Both the position numbers and the translations under genes were made by a program. Under the pieces are notes generated by a model. The model was not told the DNA's origin and searched no databases. It saw only the letters and a program-made list of their open reading frames with translations. From Dyella_B sp035690825 (GTDB taxonomy: Bacteria > Pseudomonadota > Gammaproteobacteria > Xanthomonadales > Rhodanobacteraceae): a stretch of 64,000 nt of DNA. The DNA lies in assembly GCF_051954575.1 (NCBI RefSeq), contig NZ_JBQCHP010000107.1:46051-110050 (forward strand), written 5' to 3'. Numbering within the stretch: position 1 is the stretch's first letter; every line of letters starts with the position of its first letter. Shown piece by piece: positions 26,090 through 34,979 of this stretch.

Positions 26090-27376
26090 TTAGAATTTGA
26101 CCACCGTCCGCAGCCCGAACACGGTGGCGTCACGGTTGGCATTGCTGCCGCCGGGATGGCGGATGTACTGCACGTTGGGCATCAGCGCCAGGCCGTGCCA
26201 GAGCTGGAACTGGTAGTTGAGTTCGGCGATGTATTCGTAGCCCTGCACCGGGACGGGACCGGCTCCGGCGGCGTTGAGCAACCGCTGCGCGCTGGCGACG
26301 CGTCCGCTGACCCTGTCACGGCCGATGGCCAGCCCCAGGCGATCGTCCGGGCGCGAGGCCAGCGGTCCGTCGTAGAGCAGGCCGATGGAGATCATCTGGT
26401 CGATCAGGTCGGTATGCGGATCGGCCTGCACGATGTTGCCGAACACACTCAGGCCACGTGTGATCTGCTGCTGGCCCATGAAATAGCTGCCGGACACGCT
26501 GCTCTGCAGGATGGGCGCATCGCTGCCCAGCAGTTGCTGCGCGCCATCCACGCTATAGAACACGTTGCTATAGCGGGCGGTATTGCGCCAGCCGCCGATG
26601 CGCCACACGCCGGGCAGTGCACCCTGCGCATCGCCCAGGTTCGTGCGCCAGTCCAGTTCGGCCAGCATCAGCGTGCCGGTGTTCGGCCCTGGCACTGACA
26701 GCTTCAAACCCTGCGAGGTGGATGCGTTGTTCGGATTGACTTCAAAACCGCCGAACTTGATCGACCACGCCGACGACGGATTGATCGCGATCACGCCACC
26801 GGTCTGCGCCAGCGGCCAGGCATTCACGCCCTTGGAAATCCAGCCGGGCAGCGCGCCGCAGAAGTTGAGGTTCTGGTAGTCGCAGGCGAACGGGAAGAAA
26901 TCCACGCCGATATCCATGCGGCCGAACTTCAGGTCGACCAGGCCGTTCCATAGCGCCTGTTCGAGATAGAAGCGAGTAAGGCGCGTGACATTGCCGCCGC
27001 CGTAGATTTCCTGCGATTCCAGCAAGGTGCCCAGATGCGCTTTCGCATCGATCTGGCTGCCGTTGCGGTTGTTGATGTCCATATGCAGCGAGCCGCCGGT
27101 CCAGCCCCATAGTTTTTCGAAATCGAAGGCGGCGTGCAGGTGGATCTGATCGGCGTAGGCATCTGTGTTGCGAATGCCGCCGCTGGTGTTGTGCGCGAAT
27201 TCGCCGAGGTAATCCAGGCCGATGTCGACGCCATGGTCGTAGAGGCGTTGGCGCGCGCCGTTCCAATCGCCGGTGAGCGTGGTGTGGGCGTAATCGGGGT
27301 CGTCGGCGATGGCGCTGGTGCTGGTGCTGGCGATGCATCCGGCCATCGCGATCAGGGCAATGATTTTTTTGCGCAT
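26090..27376 (-). CDS. Carbohydrate-selective porin, OprB family
   Basis: A 428-residue protein with a signal peptide (MRKKIIALIAMAGCIASTSTSAIA). The mature part begins 'LTGDWNGARQRLYDHGVDIGLDYLGE', the normal opening of OprB porins, and ends in a beta-strand with terminal Phe (VFGLRTVVKF). A 16-strand barrel that passes sugars or polyols is expected. The start is supported by AAGGAG eight bases upstream; the ATG at 27400 would add eight charged residues before the signal and is rejected. It lies next to glpK in the same orientation, so glycerol or polyol entry through the outer membrane is a reasonable role, but the gap carries repeats and co-transcription is not shown. Confidence 0.9.
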   Translation of the reverse strand: MRKKIIALIAMAGCIASTSTSAIADDPDYAHTTLTGDWNGARQRLYDHGVDIGLDYLGEFAHNTSGGIRNTDAYADQIHLHAAFDFEKLWGWTGGSLHMDINNRNGSQIDAKAHLGTLLESQEIYGGGNVTRLTRFYLEQALWNGLVDLKFGRMDIGVDFFPFACDYQNLNFCGALPGWISKGVNAWPLAQTGGVIAINPSSAWSIKFGGFEVNPNNASTSQGLKLSVPGPNTGTLMLAELDWRTNLGDAQGALPGVWRIGGWRNTARYSNVFYSVDGAQQLLGSDAPILQSSVSGSYFMGQQQITRGLSVFGNIVQADPHTDLIDQMISIGLLYDGPLASRPDDRLGLAIGRDRVSGRVASAQRLLNAAGAGPVPVQGYEYIAELNYQFQLWHGLALMPNVQYIRHPGGSNANRDATVFGLRTVVKF

Positions 27377-27502
27377 GCGGATTCTCCTTCGGAACAACAT
27401 CGTTTTTGCTGGCGACGGGCATGAGGGGATCGAGCGGGCACGGCTGTGCTCGCTGGGGTGTCGCAGCGGTGGATCGACTTCCGGCGTGCTGGCTTTTTTT
27501 AT

Positions 27503-27540
27503 TCCCTCTCCCCTCCGGGGAGAGGGTTAGGGTGATGGGT
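27503..27540. repeat. Family C palindrome (CCCTCTCCCCTCCGGGGAGAGGG)
   Basis: A hairpin CCCTCTCCCC / GGGGAGAGGG with a minimal loop, followed by TTAGGGTGATGGG. It is the same design as the elements at 4687-4850. Confidence 0.7.
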
Positions 27541-27607
27541 CAAGGCTTGTGGGGAAGCTCAGTGACGCGGGGAAGTTTTTTTGCTTTGTAACTTCAGGCG
27601 AGGTTGG

Positions 27608-27663
27608 CCCCTCACCCCGGCCCTCTCCCCCGTTTACCAATTTGTTGAATGGGGAGAGGGAGT
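27608..27663. repeat. Family C palindrome, second copy of the pair
   Basis: CCCCTCACCCCGGCCCTCTCCCC is mirrored by GGGGAGAGGG around a 20-base AT-rich loop. It lies in the opposite orientation to the copy at 27503-27540 and ends 7 bases before the glpK stop, where it could also stop transcription. Confidence 0.65.
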
Positions 27664-27670
27664 AAAAAGG

Positions 27671-29167
27671 TCAGATCTTGAAAGCCATTGTGGCCTCCAC
27701 GGCTTGTTTCCAGCCTGCGTAAAGTTCTTCGCGCTGCGCTTCGGGCATCGTCGGTTCGAACTTGCGATCGACTGCCCAATGCCGCGCGATGTCTTCGCGA
27801 CTGGACCAGAAACCGGTGGCGAGGCCAGCCAGATACGCTGCGCCCAGCGCGGTGGTTTCGGCCACCTTCGGACGCAGCACGGGCACGTTGAGAATGTCGC
27901 TCTGGAACTGGCCGAGAAATCCGTTCGCAATCGCACCACCATCGGCACGCAGCTCTTTCAGTTTCAGGCCGGCGTCGCTTTCCATCGCGGCGAGCACGTC
28001 GCGTGTTTGATAAGCCATCGATTCCACTGCGGCGCGCACGAAGTGTTCCTTGGTGGTACCGCGCGAAAGGCCGAACACGGCACCGCGTACGTCGCTGCGC
28101 CAGTACGGCGCGCCCAAGCCCACAAAGGCCGGCACCATGTAGACGCCTTCGTTGGTCTTGGCGCGTTCGGCGTATTCTTCCGAATCGCTCGCGCGACCGA
28201 GCATGCGCAAGCCATCACGCAACCATTGGATGACGGAACCGGCCACGAAGATCGCGCCTTCCAGCGCGTACTCCACCTTGCCATCCACGCCCCAGGCGAT
28301 GGTGGTGAGCAGGCCGTTATTGGATGCGACGGCTTGGTCGCCGGTGTTCATCAACATGAAGCAGCCGGTGCCGTAGGTGTTCTTGGCCATGCCCGGTTCG
28401 AAACAGGCTTGACCAAATAAGGCCGCCTGCTGGTCGCCGGCAACACCGGCAATCGGTACTTCTTGGCCGAAGAAATGCTGACCCAACGTGTTGCCGTAGA
28501 TTTCGCTGCATGAGCGCACCTCGGGCAGCATTTCGCGTGGCACGTCCAGCATCTTCAACAGATCGTCGTCCCAGCGACGCTCATGGATGTTGTACATCAA
28601 GGTGCGCGACGCATTGGTGTAATCGGTGACGTGCACCTTGCCGCCGGTGAGGTTCCAGATCAGCCAGCTGTCGATGGTGCCGAACAGCAGTTCGCCGCGT
28701 TTGGCGCGTTCGCGTGCGCCTTCGATGCGGTCGAGGATCCACTTCACCTTGGTGCCGGAAAAATACGCATCGATCAGCAAACCGGTCTTGGCGCGCACCA
28801 TGTCGTTGTGACCGGCGGCGATCAGTTGATCGCAGATCTCGCGCGTCTGCCGCGATTGCCACACGATGGCGTTGTAGATCGGCTGGCCGGTGGCTTTATC
28901 CCACACCACCGCGGTTTCGCGCTGGTTGGTGATGCCGATGCCGGCGATCGCGCGCGCATCCACCTGTGCGTTGTTCATCACCTCGGTGATGGTGGTGAGC
29001 ACGCTGGTCATGATCTCGCGCGGATTGTGTTCCACCCAGCCAGGTTGCGGAAAGATCTGCCCGAATTCGCGCTGTGCGATGCCGACGATGCTGCCGGCGC
29101 GATCGAACAGGATCGCACGGGAGCTGGTCGTGCCCTGGTCGATGGCCAGGATGTATGACTTGTCCAT
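27671..29167 (-). CDS. glpK: Glycerol kinase
   Basis: A 498-residue enzyme of the FGGY kinase family. It opens 'MDKSYILAIDQGTTSSRAILFDRAGSIV', the phosphate-1 motif. It has the glycerol-site 'NQRETAVVWDKATGQPIYNAIVWQ' and the late ATP-site 'LKELRADGGAIANGFLGQFQSDIL'. It phosphorylates glycerol with ATP in the cytoplasm. ATG 29167 has GAAGGAG six bases upstream; the longer open frame to 29890 runs through glpF and is not coding. It follows glpF after 11 bases. The length equals that of typical proteobacterial GlpK. Confidence 0.97.
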   Translation of the reverse strand: MDKSYILAIDQGTTSSRAILFDRAGSIVGIAQREFGQIFPQPGWVEHNPREIMTSVLTTITEVMNNAQVDARAIAGIGITNQRETAVVWDKATGQPIYNAIVWQSRQTREICDQLIAAGHNDMVRAKTGLLIDAYFSGTKVKWILDRIEGARERAKRGELLFGTIDSWLIWNLTGGKVHVTDYTNASRTLMYNIHERRWDDDLLKMLDVPREMLPEVRSCSEIYGNTLGQHFFGQEVPIAGVAGDQQAALFGQACFEPGMAKNTYGTGCFMLMNTGDQAVASNNGLLTTIAWGVDGKVEYALEGAIFVAGSVIQWLRDGLRMLGRASDSEEYAERAKTNEGVYMVPAFVGLGAPYWRSDVRGAVFGLSRGTTKEHFVRAAVESMAYQTRDVLAAMESDAGLKLKELRADGGAIANGFLGQFQSDILNVPVLRPKVAETTALGAAYLAGLATGFWSSREDIARHWAVDRKFEPTMPEAQREELYAGWKQAVEATMAFKI

Positions 29168-29178
29168 GCAAGGCTCCT

Positions 29179-30024
29179 TCAACGGGTTGAGTCGGCCACC
29201 ACGGCGTCGCGGCCGCTGGCTGCCTGCGGCGGCTGCAGGGCGCGCAGGCGCGCCGGCAGGAACGGATACACCAAGCACTGATACGCGGCGCCACCGACTA
29301 CGCCGCCGATCAGCGGGCCGACGATGGGAATCCACCAATAGTTGTCCGGTGACGGCAGCGCGGACGAACCCCAGCCGGCGAAATAGGCGAACAGGCGCGG
29401 GCCGAAATCGCGCGCCGGGTTGATCGCCCACGCTTCCAGGTAACCCATCGAGGCGCCGATGGTGGCCACCAGCAAGCCGATGATCAGCGCACCGGAATTC
29501 GCGCCCGGCGCCAGCTCGTTGTATTGCTCGGTGATGGCGAAGATGCCGAACAGCAGGAAGGCGGTGAGGATGATCTGGTCGAGTAGCGCGTGCATCGGCG
29601 TGATCGCAAGACCCGGATGCGTAAAGAACACGCCCGCCGCGCCGCCCGCTTCGCGCGTGAGTTGGTGCGTGGTGTTGTAGTGATCGATCACCGGTTGGAA
29701 CAGCACGTACACGATGGCCGCGCCCAGGAAGGCGCCGATCACCTGCGCGATGCTGTAGGGAACCACTTTCTTCCACGGAAAACCGCGGAACAGCGCGAGC
29801 GCGAGCGTTACCGCCGGGTTCGCATGCGTGCCGGAAACCGAACCGGTGACGTAGATGGCGATGGTGACCGCCAGGCCCCACGCGATGCACACGCCCCAGT
29901 ACGCGTTGGCATAAGGGCTGGGATCGTAGAGCACGTACATGCAGGCGACCGAATCGCCGAGGCCGATGATGATAAAGGTGGCGAGCGCTTCGGAAATCAG
30001 CTCGCCGATGCTTTGCCGGGTCAT
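29179..30024 (-). CDS. glpF: Glycerol uptake facilitator (aquaglyceroporin)
   Basis: A 281-residue MIP-family channel with six membrane segments. The two pore motifs are present: 'SGTHANPAVTLAL' and 'WAINPARDFGPRLF'. The Asp after the second NPA motif (NPARD) marks a glycerol facilitator rather than a strict water channel. ATG 30024 begins the conserved part and has GAGG upstream; 27 extra residues from 30105 are unlikely. It passes glycerol through the inner membrane for GlpK, whose gene follows directly. Confidence 0.95.
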   Translation of the reverse strand: MTRQSIGELISEALATFIIIGLGDSVACMYVLYDPSPYANAYWGVCIAWGLAVTIAIYVTGSVSGTHANPAVTLALALFRGFPWKKVVPYSIAQVIGAFLGAAIVYVLFQPVIDHYNTTHQLTREAGGAAGVFFTHPGLAITPMHALLDQIILTAFLLFGIFAITEQYNELAPGANSGALIIGLLVATIGASMGYLEAWAINPARDFGPRLFAYFAGWGSSALPSPDNYWWIPIVGPLIGGVVGGAAYQCLVYPFLPARLRALQPPQAASGRDAVVADSTR

Positions 30025-30114
30025 GCGTTTACCTCGGGCTTTCGCGTGGCGGTGGATAAGTGGATAGTGCAGTTCGACATGGCATTGCTCCCTTGGCGAT
30101 CCCACTCAACTGGC

Positions 30115-30194
30115 CGTCATTCCGCGAAAGCGGGAATCCATCTTGCTCCGAAGCGGAAGAGCGGAAATGGATTCCCGCTTTCGCGGGAATGACG
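30115..30194. repeat. Family B inverted repeat (CGTCATTCC...GGAATGACG)
   Basis: The arm CGTCATTCCGCGAAAGCGGGA (30115 on, ending in ATCCA) is mirrored at 30168-30194 by TGGATTCCCGCTTTCGCGGG and AATGACG. Each arm has its own small dyad, GCGAAAGCGGG. This is the REP-like element that is common in Xanthomonadales. A diverged copy is at 33933-34048. It lies within the gap between glpD and glpF. Confidence 0.8.
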
Positions 30195-30245
30195 GTGGAG
30201 AAGAGGGATTTCATGGATGGGGGTATGGTTACCTTCGACGTTGAC

Positions 30246-31754
30246 TCAAGCGAATGACGCCCGGCGCGGCGGCGCGTCGGCAAGATACGCCGTCAAGCGT
30301 TGCGCCTGTTCGGGCGTCAGGCGCAAACCCAGCTTGCTGCGGCGCCAGAGCACGTCGGTGGCGTCCACCGCCCATTCCAGCGCGCGCAGGTAATCCACTT
30401 CGGCCTGATAGAGATCCGCGCCGAAATGTTCGCCAAGATCCTGCAGCGAACGGGCCTGCCCGAGTATGCGCATGGTGCGGCTTCCGTAGCTGTGCACCAG
30501 GCGCCAGGCCATCGTTTCGGGCAACCACGGATGCGCCGACTGCAGTTCGCGCTGCAGCGTGTTCACGTCCTGCCGCTCGCCGCCGGGCAGCGGATGGCCT
30601 TCGGCCGTCCATGCTTCCGACGCCTGCGGAAAGACATGCGCGAGACGATCCATCGCCTCTTCCGCCAGCTTGCGATAGGTGGTGAGCTTGCCGCCGAATA
30701 CGTTGAGCAGCGGCGCGCCTTGCTGATCCAGTTCCAGCAGGTAATCGCGCGTCACTTCCGACGCGTTGCCTGCCTCGTCATCCAATAACGGACGCACGCC
30801 GCTGTAGCTCCACACCACATCAACCGGCGTGATGCTGCGCTTGAAATAGCGATTTACCGCATCACACAGGTAGCGTGTTTCCTCTTCGCTGATATGCGGC
30901 GCGGAAGGATCGTCGCGATAGTCCAGGTCGGTGGTACCGATCAGGGTGAAGTCGTGTTCGTAGGGAATGGCAAACACGATGCGGCGATCGGGCTGCTGGA
31001 AGATGTACGCATAAGGATGTTCGAACAAACGCGGCACCACGATATGACTGCCCTTGACCAGGCGCAGCGCGTGATCATGGCCGACCTTGGCGACGTTATC
31101 GAGAAAATCCACGGCCCACGGCCCGGTCGCATTGACCAGCGCCTTGGCGCGGATGGTCGAGCGTTCGCCGTGCGCCGATTCCAGTTGCGCGGTCCAGCCT
31201 TGCGCATCGCGGCTGGCGCTGACGCAGCGCGTGCGCGTGTAGATGGTGGCGCCGCGCTCCATCGCATCCATCGCGTTGAGCACCACCAGCCGCGCATCCT
31301 GCACCCAGGCGTCGGAATAGACGAAGCCGATATGGAATTCGTCGCGCAACGGCAGCCCCGACTTGTGGCGCTTGAGCGATACGCGCCGCGATTTGGGCAG
31401 CGTGCGCCGGCCGCGGCCCAGGTTGTCGTACAGCAGCAAGCCCAGCCGGATCATCCAAGCCGGCCGCAGGTGCGACTGGTGCGGCAGCACGAAGCGCAGC
31501 GGCCAGATGATGTGCGGCGCGGCGCGCAGCAGTACTTCGCGTTCGGCCAGCGCCTTCCCGACCAGGGCAAATTCGTATTGCTCCAGGTAACGCAGGCCGC
31601 CATGGATGAGCTTGGTGCTGGCGCTGGAGGTGTGCGCGGCCAGGTCGTCGCGCTCGCACAGGCACACCGACAGGCCCCGGCCGGCCGCGTCCCGCGCTAT
31701 GCCGGCGCCGTTGATGCCGCCGCCGACCACCAGTAGATCGAACTGCTCCGTCAT
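30246..31754 (-). CDS. glpD: Aerobic glycerol-3-phosphate dehydrogenase
   Basis: A 502-residue FAD enzyme. The N-terminal dinucleotide motif is 'LLVVGGGINGAGIARDAAGRG', followed by 'SSASTKLIHGGLRYLEQYEF', a strong GlpD signature. 'RDYLLELDQQGAPLLNVFGGKLTTYRKLAE' is the second FAD segment. It oxidises glycerol 3-phosphate to dihydroxyacetone phosphate at the inner membrane and passes electrons to ubiquinone. The upstream gap carries several GlpR-like sites. It belongs to the same strand as glpF-glpK but is separated from glpF by a 221-base gap with a repeat. Confidence 0.97.
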   Translation of the reverse strand: MTEQFDLLVVGGGINGAGIARDAAGRGLSVCLCERDDLAAHTSSASTKLIHGGLRYLEQYEFALVGKALAEREVLLRAAPHIIWPLRFVLPHQSHLRPAWMIRLGLLLYDNLGRGRRTLPKSRRVSLKRHKSGLPLRDEFHIGFVYSDAWVQDARLVVLNAMDAMERGATIYTRTRCVSASRDAQGWTAQLESAHGERSTIRAKALVNATGPWAVDFLDNVAKVGHDHALRLVKGSHIVVPRLFEHPYAYIFQQPDRRIVFAIPYEHDFTLIGTTDLDYRDDPSAPHISEEETRYLCDAVNRYFKRSITPVDVVWSYSGVRPLLDDEAGNASEVTRDYLLELDQQGAPLLNVFGGKLTTYRKLAEEAMDRLAHVFPQASEAWTAEGHPLPGGERQDVNTLQRELQSAHPWLPETMAWRLVHSYGSRTMRILGQARSLQDLGEHFGADLYQAEVDYLRALEWAVDATDVLWRRSKLGLRLTPEQAQRLTAYLADAPPRRASFA

Positions 31755-31781
31755 CGCCTGTCCTGTGAACCTGCCTTGCAG

Positions 31782-31887
31782 ATGTTCGTTTTCAATCAGC
31801 CAAATATCAAAAGCGCATCAACGAACATTTGTCTCGGAGAAAAGTACATATTTGCTCAGTACGTGAGCGTATTCGAACATTTTCGAT
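31782..31887 (-). promoter_or_regulatory. Cluster of GlpR-type operator sequences upstream of glpD
   Basis: Three matches to the known GlpR half-site (ATGTTCG / CGAACAT) fall in the 159-base gap between glpR and glpD: ATGTTCGTTTTC at 31782-31793, AACGAACATTT at 31820-31830 and TTCGAACATTTTCGATG at 31872-31887. Sites of this kind are bound by the GlpR repressor whose gene lies immediately upstream, with relief by glycerol 3-phosphate. Confidence 0.75.
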
Positions 31888-31913
31888 GATTGCACGCTGC
31901 AGCGCAGCGAGCC

Positions 31914-32690
31914 TTAGGCCGCATCGGCGACATGCACCTGCGTGCCCGCTTCGGCCAGCACGGCCGCCAGCTCCGGCGGCGGCGCGCGGTCGGTAAACCA
32001 GGCGTGCACCGCGGAAACCGGGCCAAGGCGAACCAGGGCGTTGCGTCCCACCTTGCTGTGGTCGGCCGCCAGGAACACCTGCCGCGAGTGCTCGATGATG
32101 GCCTGCGCCACCCGCACCTCGTTGAGATCGAAATCGAGCAAGGTGCCGTCCAGGTCGATGCCGGAAATGCCGATCACGCCGAAGTCCACCTTGAACTGAC
32201 GGATCAGCTCGATCGCCGGCTGGCCGGTCACGCCATGATCGCGTCCGCGCACCACGCCGCCGGCCACGATTACCTCGAAGCTGGGGTTTTCGCTGAGCAT
32301 GATCGCCACGTTGAGGTTGTTGGTGATCACGCGCAGGCCTTTGTGGTTCATCAGCGCGCGCGCCACGTCCTCGTTGGTGGTGCCCAGGTTGATGAACAGC
32401 GAGGCGTCGTCGGGGATGTGTTGGGCCAGCAGGCTCGCAATGCGCAGCTTCTCTTCCTGCCACAGATTCTGGCGCTTGGCGTAGGCGAGGTTCTCCACGC
32501 TGGAAGGCAGGCTGACGCCGCCGTGATAGCGGCGCAAAAGCCCTGCGTCGCACAGTGCGGCCAGATCGCGGCGGATGGTCTGCTGGGTGACGTCGAAATG
32601 CCCGGCCAGATCCTCCACGGTGGCGAAGCCCTGCTCGCGCACGCGCGCCACCAGTTGCTCCTGCCTGCGGTTGAGTACCAGGTCGCTCAT
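31914..32690 (-). CDS. glpR: DeoR-family glycerol regulon repressor
   Basis: A 258-residue regulator. The N-terminal HTH reads 'ATVEDLAGHFDVTQQTIRRDLAAL', the DeoR signature. The C-terminal sugar-phosphate-binding domain has 'FINLGTTNEDVARAL', 'RVITNNLNVAIML' and 'VFLAADHSKVGRNALVRLG', the normal pattern of GlpR. It should repress glpD and the glpFK genes in the absence of glycerol 3-phosphate. Its identity as GlpR rests on sequence pattern, gene order and the operator-like sites that follow. Confidence 0.93.
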   Translation of the reverse strand: MSDLVLNRRQEQLVARVREQGFATVEDLAGHFDVTQQTIRRDLAALCDAGLLRRYHGGVSLPSSVENLAYAKRQNLWQEEKLRIASLLAQHIPDDASLFINLGTTNEDVARALMNHKGLRVITNNLNVAIMLSENPSFEVIVAGGVVRGRDHGVTGQPAIELIRQFKVDFGVIGISGIDLDGTLLDFDLNEVRVAQAIIEHSRQVFLAADHSKVGRNALVRLGPVSAVHAWFTDRAPPPELAAVLAEAGTQVHVADAA

Positions 32691-32790
32691 CGTTGCTCCA
32701 TCCGGACAGCCTTCGCCATGGTAGCGTGCCCGATCCGCCCGTCTGACGGCCAGGCTTCGGAAGAATCACACGTAGTGCGGTCGCCGCCTC

Positions 32791-32796
32791 TATAAT
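32791..32796 (+). promoter_or_regulatory. Candidate -10 element of ispB
   Basis: A consensus TATAAT lies 9 bases before ATG 32806. Transcription would start about 3 bases before that ATG, giving an almost leaderless mRNA. No good -35 hexamer is seen at the proper distance. Confidence 0.45.
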
Positions 32797-32805
32797 CGAG
32801 GTTCT

Positions 32806-33828
32806 ATGTCCAGCCCCAGCCGCATGAACACCTCCGTCCTGCAGACCATCGACCCCGCACGCGATTTTGCCGGGGTGCGCGCCCTTGCCGAGGGCGACAT
32901 GCAGCGCATCGATGCCCTGGTCCGGCAGCGGCTGGCCTCCGACGTGGTGCTGATCAACCAGATCGCCGACCACATCATCGCCGGCGGCGGCAAGCGCCTG
33001 CGCCCGATGCTGCATGCCCTGGCCGCGCGCGCGGCCGGCTACAGCGGCGACAAGCACATCAAGCTGGCGGCGGTGATCGAGTTCATCCACACCTCCACCT
33101 TGCTGCACGACGACGTGGTGGACGAGTCGGACCTGCGCCGTGGCCGCAAGACCGCCAACGCCCTGTGGGGCAACGCGGCCAGCGTGCTGGTGGGGGATTT
33201 CCTCTATTCGCGCTCGTTCCAGCTGATGGTGGAACTGGACGACATGCGCATCATGCGCATCCTCGCCGACACCACCAACACCATCGCCGAGGGCGAGGTG
33301 CTGCAGCTGCTCAACATCGGCAATGCGGATGTGGACGAAGCGGCGTATCTGGCCGTGATCGAGCGCAAGACCGCGGTGCTGTTCGCCGCCGCCACGCAAC
33401 TTGGTGGCCTGCTGGGCGGCCTGTCGGAAACGCAGGTCGCGGCGCTGCGCCGTTACGGCATGCAGCTCGGCTATGCGTTCCAGATCGCCGACGACCTGCT
33501 CGACTATGTCAGCGATGCCCGCACCCTGGGCAAGAACATCGGCGATGACCTGGCCGAAGGTAAACCGACCCTTCCGCTGATCTACGCCATGCAGCGCGTC
33601 AGCGTGCAGCAGGTACGCGAAATGCGCCATGCGATCGAGCACGGCGGCCTGGATTCACTCGACCACATCATTGCCGCGATCCGCGAATCGGGCGCCATCG
33701 AGCGCACCCGCGAATGCGCCATGCGGCACGCACGCGCCGCGCATGAAGCGTTGGCCTCGCTGCCGCCGTCTTCGTATCGGGATGCCTTGGCGTCGCTCGC
33801 CGATTACTCGGTGCAGCGCACGTTCTAG
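32806..33828 (+). CDS. ispB: Octaprenyl diphosphate synthase
   Basis: A 340-residue trans-prenyltransferase. The first aspartate-rich motif is 'LLHDDVVDESDLRRG' and the second 'YAFQIADDLLDYVSD'. 'GGGKRLRPML' is the isopentenyl diphosphate site. The enzyme builds the side chain of ubiquinone, which fits the two ubiquinone hydroxylase genes 1-3 kb downstream. ATG 32806 follows a TATAAT element directly; ATG 32824 is the alternative start (334 residues). Neither has a Shine-Dalgarno sequence. Confidence 0.93.
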   Translation: MSSPSRMNTSVLQTIDPARDFAGVRALAEGDMQRIDALVRQRLASDVVLINQIADHIIAGGGKRLRPMLHALAARAAGYSGDKHIKLAAVIEFIHTSTLLHDDVVDESDLRRGRKTANALWGNAASVLVGDFLYSRSFQLMVELDDMRIMRILADTTNTIAEGEVLQLLNIGNADVDEAAYLAVIERKTAVLFAAATQLGGLLGGLSETQVAALRRYGMQLGYAFQIADDLLDYVSDARTLGKNIGDDLAEGKPTLPLIYAMQRVSVQQVREMRHAIEHGGLDSLDHIIAAIRESGAIERTRECAMRHARAAHEALASLPPSSYRDALASLADYSVQRTF

Positions 33829-34148
33829 CTAGCAGGTTGGGGTGCAAACCCTGATATATCCCCACGCTTTTGCTTTGGAATCCCGGGGAAATCAGGCGGC
33901 TGTGTGCTGGTCGATCAAAATCAAAAGATCATGACGTCATTCCGGCGGAAGCCGGAATCCAGTTAAATACGCTGTGCGCAGCACACAAAACCCATGTTGA
34001 GTGCTTCGCACGCATCCACACTGGATTCCGGCCTTCGCCGGAATGACGAGCAAAAACGTGGGGATACCTCAGGGTGCAAACCCCAACACCGCCGCCCACA
34101 CGCGATTCGATGTTGGGGTTTGCACCCCAACCTACCGAACGGCAAGCG
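33829..34148. repeat. Nested palindromic elements filling the convergent ispB / hydrolase gap
   Basis: The whole 320-bp gap is repeat sequence. Its left edge has GGTTGGGGTGCAAACCC (33836-33852) and its right edge a full family A element (34072-34135: GGGTGCAAACCCCAAC ... GTTGGGGTTTGCACCCCAAC). Inside lies a family B pair (33933-33960 and 34021-34048). A further mirrored pair, CCTGATATATCCCCACG near 33850 and CGTGGGGATACCTCAGG near 34057, flanks it. The pattern suggests one element inserted into another. Confidence 0.75.
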
Positions 34149-34943
34149 CTAGGGCGTGCCGCTGAACGCCGCCCGCAACCAGTCATGCATCAATCGATAG
34201 CTGCGTGCCGCCGCGCGCGCATCGTATTTGCAGCCTGCGGAGTTCTCTTCCGTTTCCGTGAAGCAATGCACCGCGTTGCCGAGCACCAGGAATTCCCAGT
34301 CCGCCGGGCTGGCGCGCATTTCATCCATGAATTTGTCGGCGTCGGGCATGGTGCCCTTGTCGTCGGCGCCGTTCATTGCCAGCACGCGTGCCTTGATGTT
34401 CTTCGCCAGCTCGGGATTGTCGGTGGCCAGGTTGCCATGGAACGACACCACCGCCGCCACGTCCGCACCGCTGCGCGCCAGATCGAGCACGGCCGAGCCG
34501 CCGAAGCAGAAGCCGATCGCGGCAAGTTTACTCGCGTTGATCGGCGCGTTCGCCGCATGCGCCTTCAGCTGCGCAAGCGCCTCGTTGATGCGCTTGCGCA
34601 TCAACGCGCGGTCGCCATACAGCGGCGCCACGGCAGCCTTCGCCTGATCGGCGTTACCGACCTGCGGCCGCACATTCTCGCCATACATATCGGTGAGCAA
34701 GATCACGTAATCCTTGCCGGCGATCATTTCGGCTTTCTTGATGGCGATGTCATTTACGCCGAACCAATTCGGCACCATCACCAGGCCAGGGCGCTTGGCG
34801 TGGGTGGCGTCGTCATAGATCAACACGCTCTTGAAATGCGTACCGTCCAGGGTCCACTCCACCGGGCGATGCACCATCTTGGCGTGCGCGGCGAAGCTCA
34901 GGCCGGCGAGTAATGCGAGACAGACCGCTCGAATGAAACGCAT
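34149..34943 (-). CDS. Exported dienelactone hydrolase family protein
   Basis: A 264-residue protein with a signal peptide (MRFIRAVCLALLAGLSFAAHA). The alpha/beta-hydrolase core has the Cys nucleophile of dienelactone hydrolases in 'AIGFCFGGSAVLDLA', the Asp in 'MNGADDKGTM' and the His in 'NAVHCFTETEE'. The substrate is not evident; periplasmic members often carry out general ester or lactone hydrolysis. AAGGA upstream supports ATG 34943 over ATG 34979, which would add twelve residues before the signal. It ends within a few bases of the repeat block. Confidence 0.87.
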   Translation of the reverse strand: MRFIRAVCLALLAGLSFAAHAKMVHRPVEWTLDGTHFKSVLIYDDATHAKRPGLVMVPNWFGVNDIAIKKAEMIAGKDYVILLTDMYGENVRPQVGNADQAKAAVAPLYGDRALMRKRINEALAQLKAHAANAPINASKLAAIGFCFGGSAVLDLARSGADVAAVVSFHGNLATDNPELAKNIKARVLAMNGADDKGTMPDADKFMDEMRASPADWEFLVLGNAVHCFTETEENSAGCKYDARAAARSYRLMHDWLRAAFSGTP

Positions 34944-34979
34944 ACGTGATTTCCTTTGTGGGAAGAAGCGTTCGTACAA

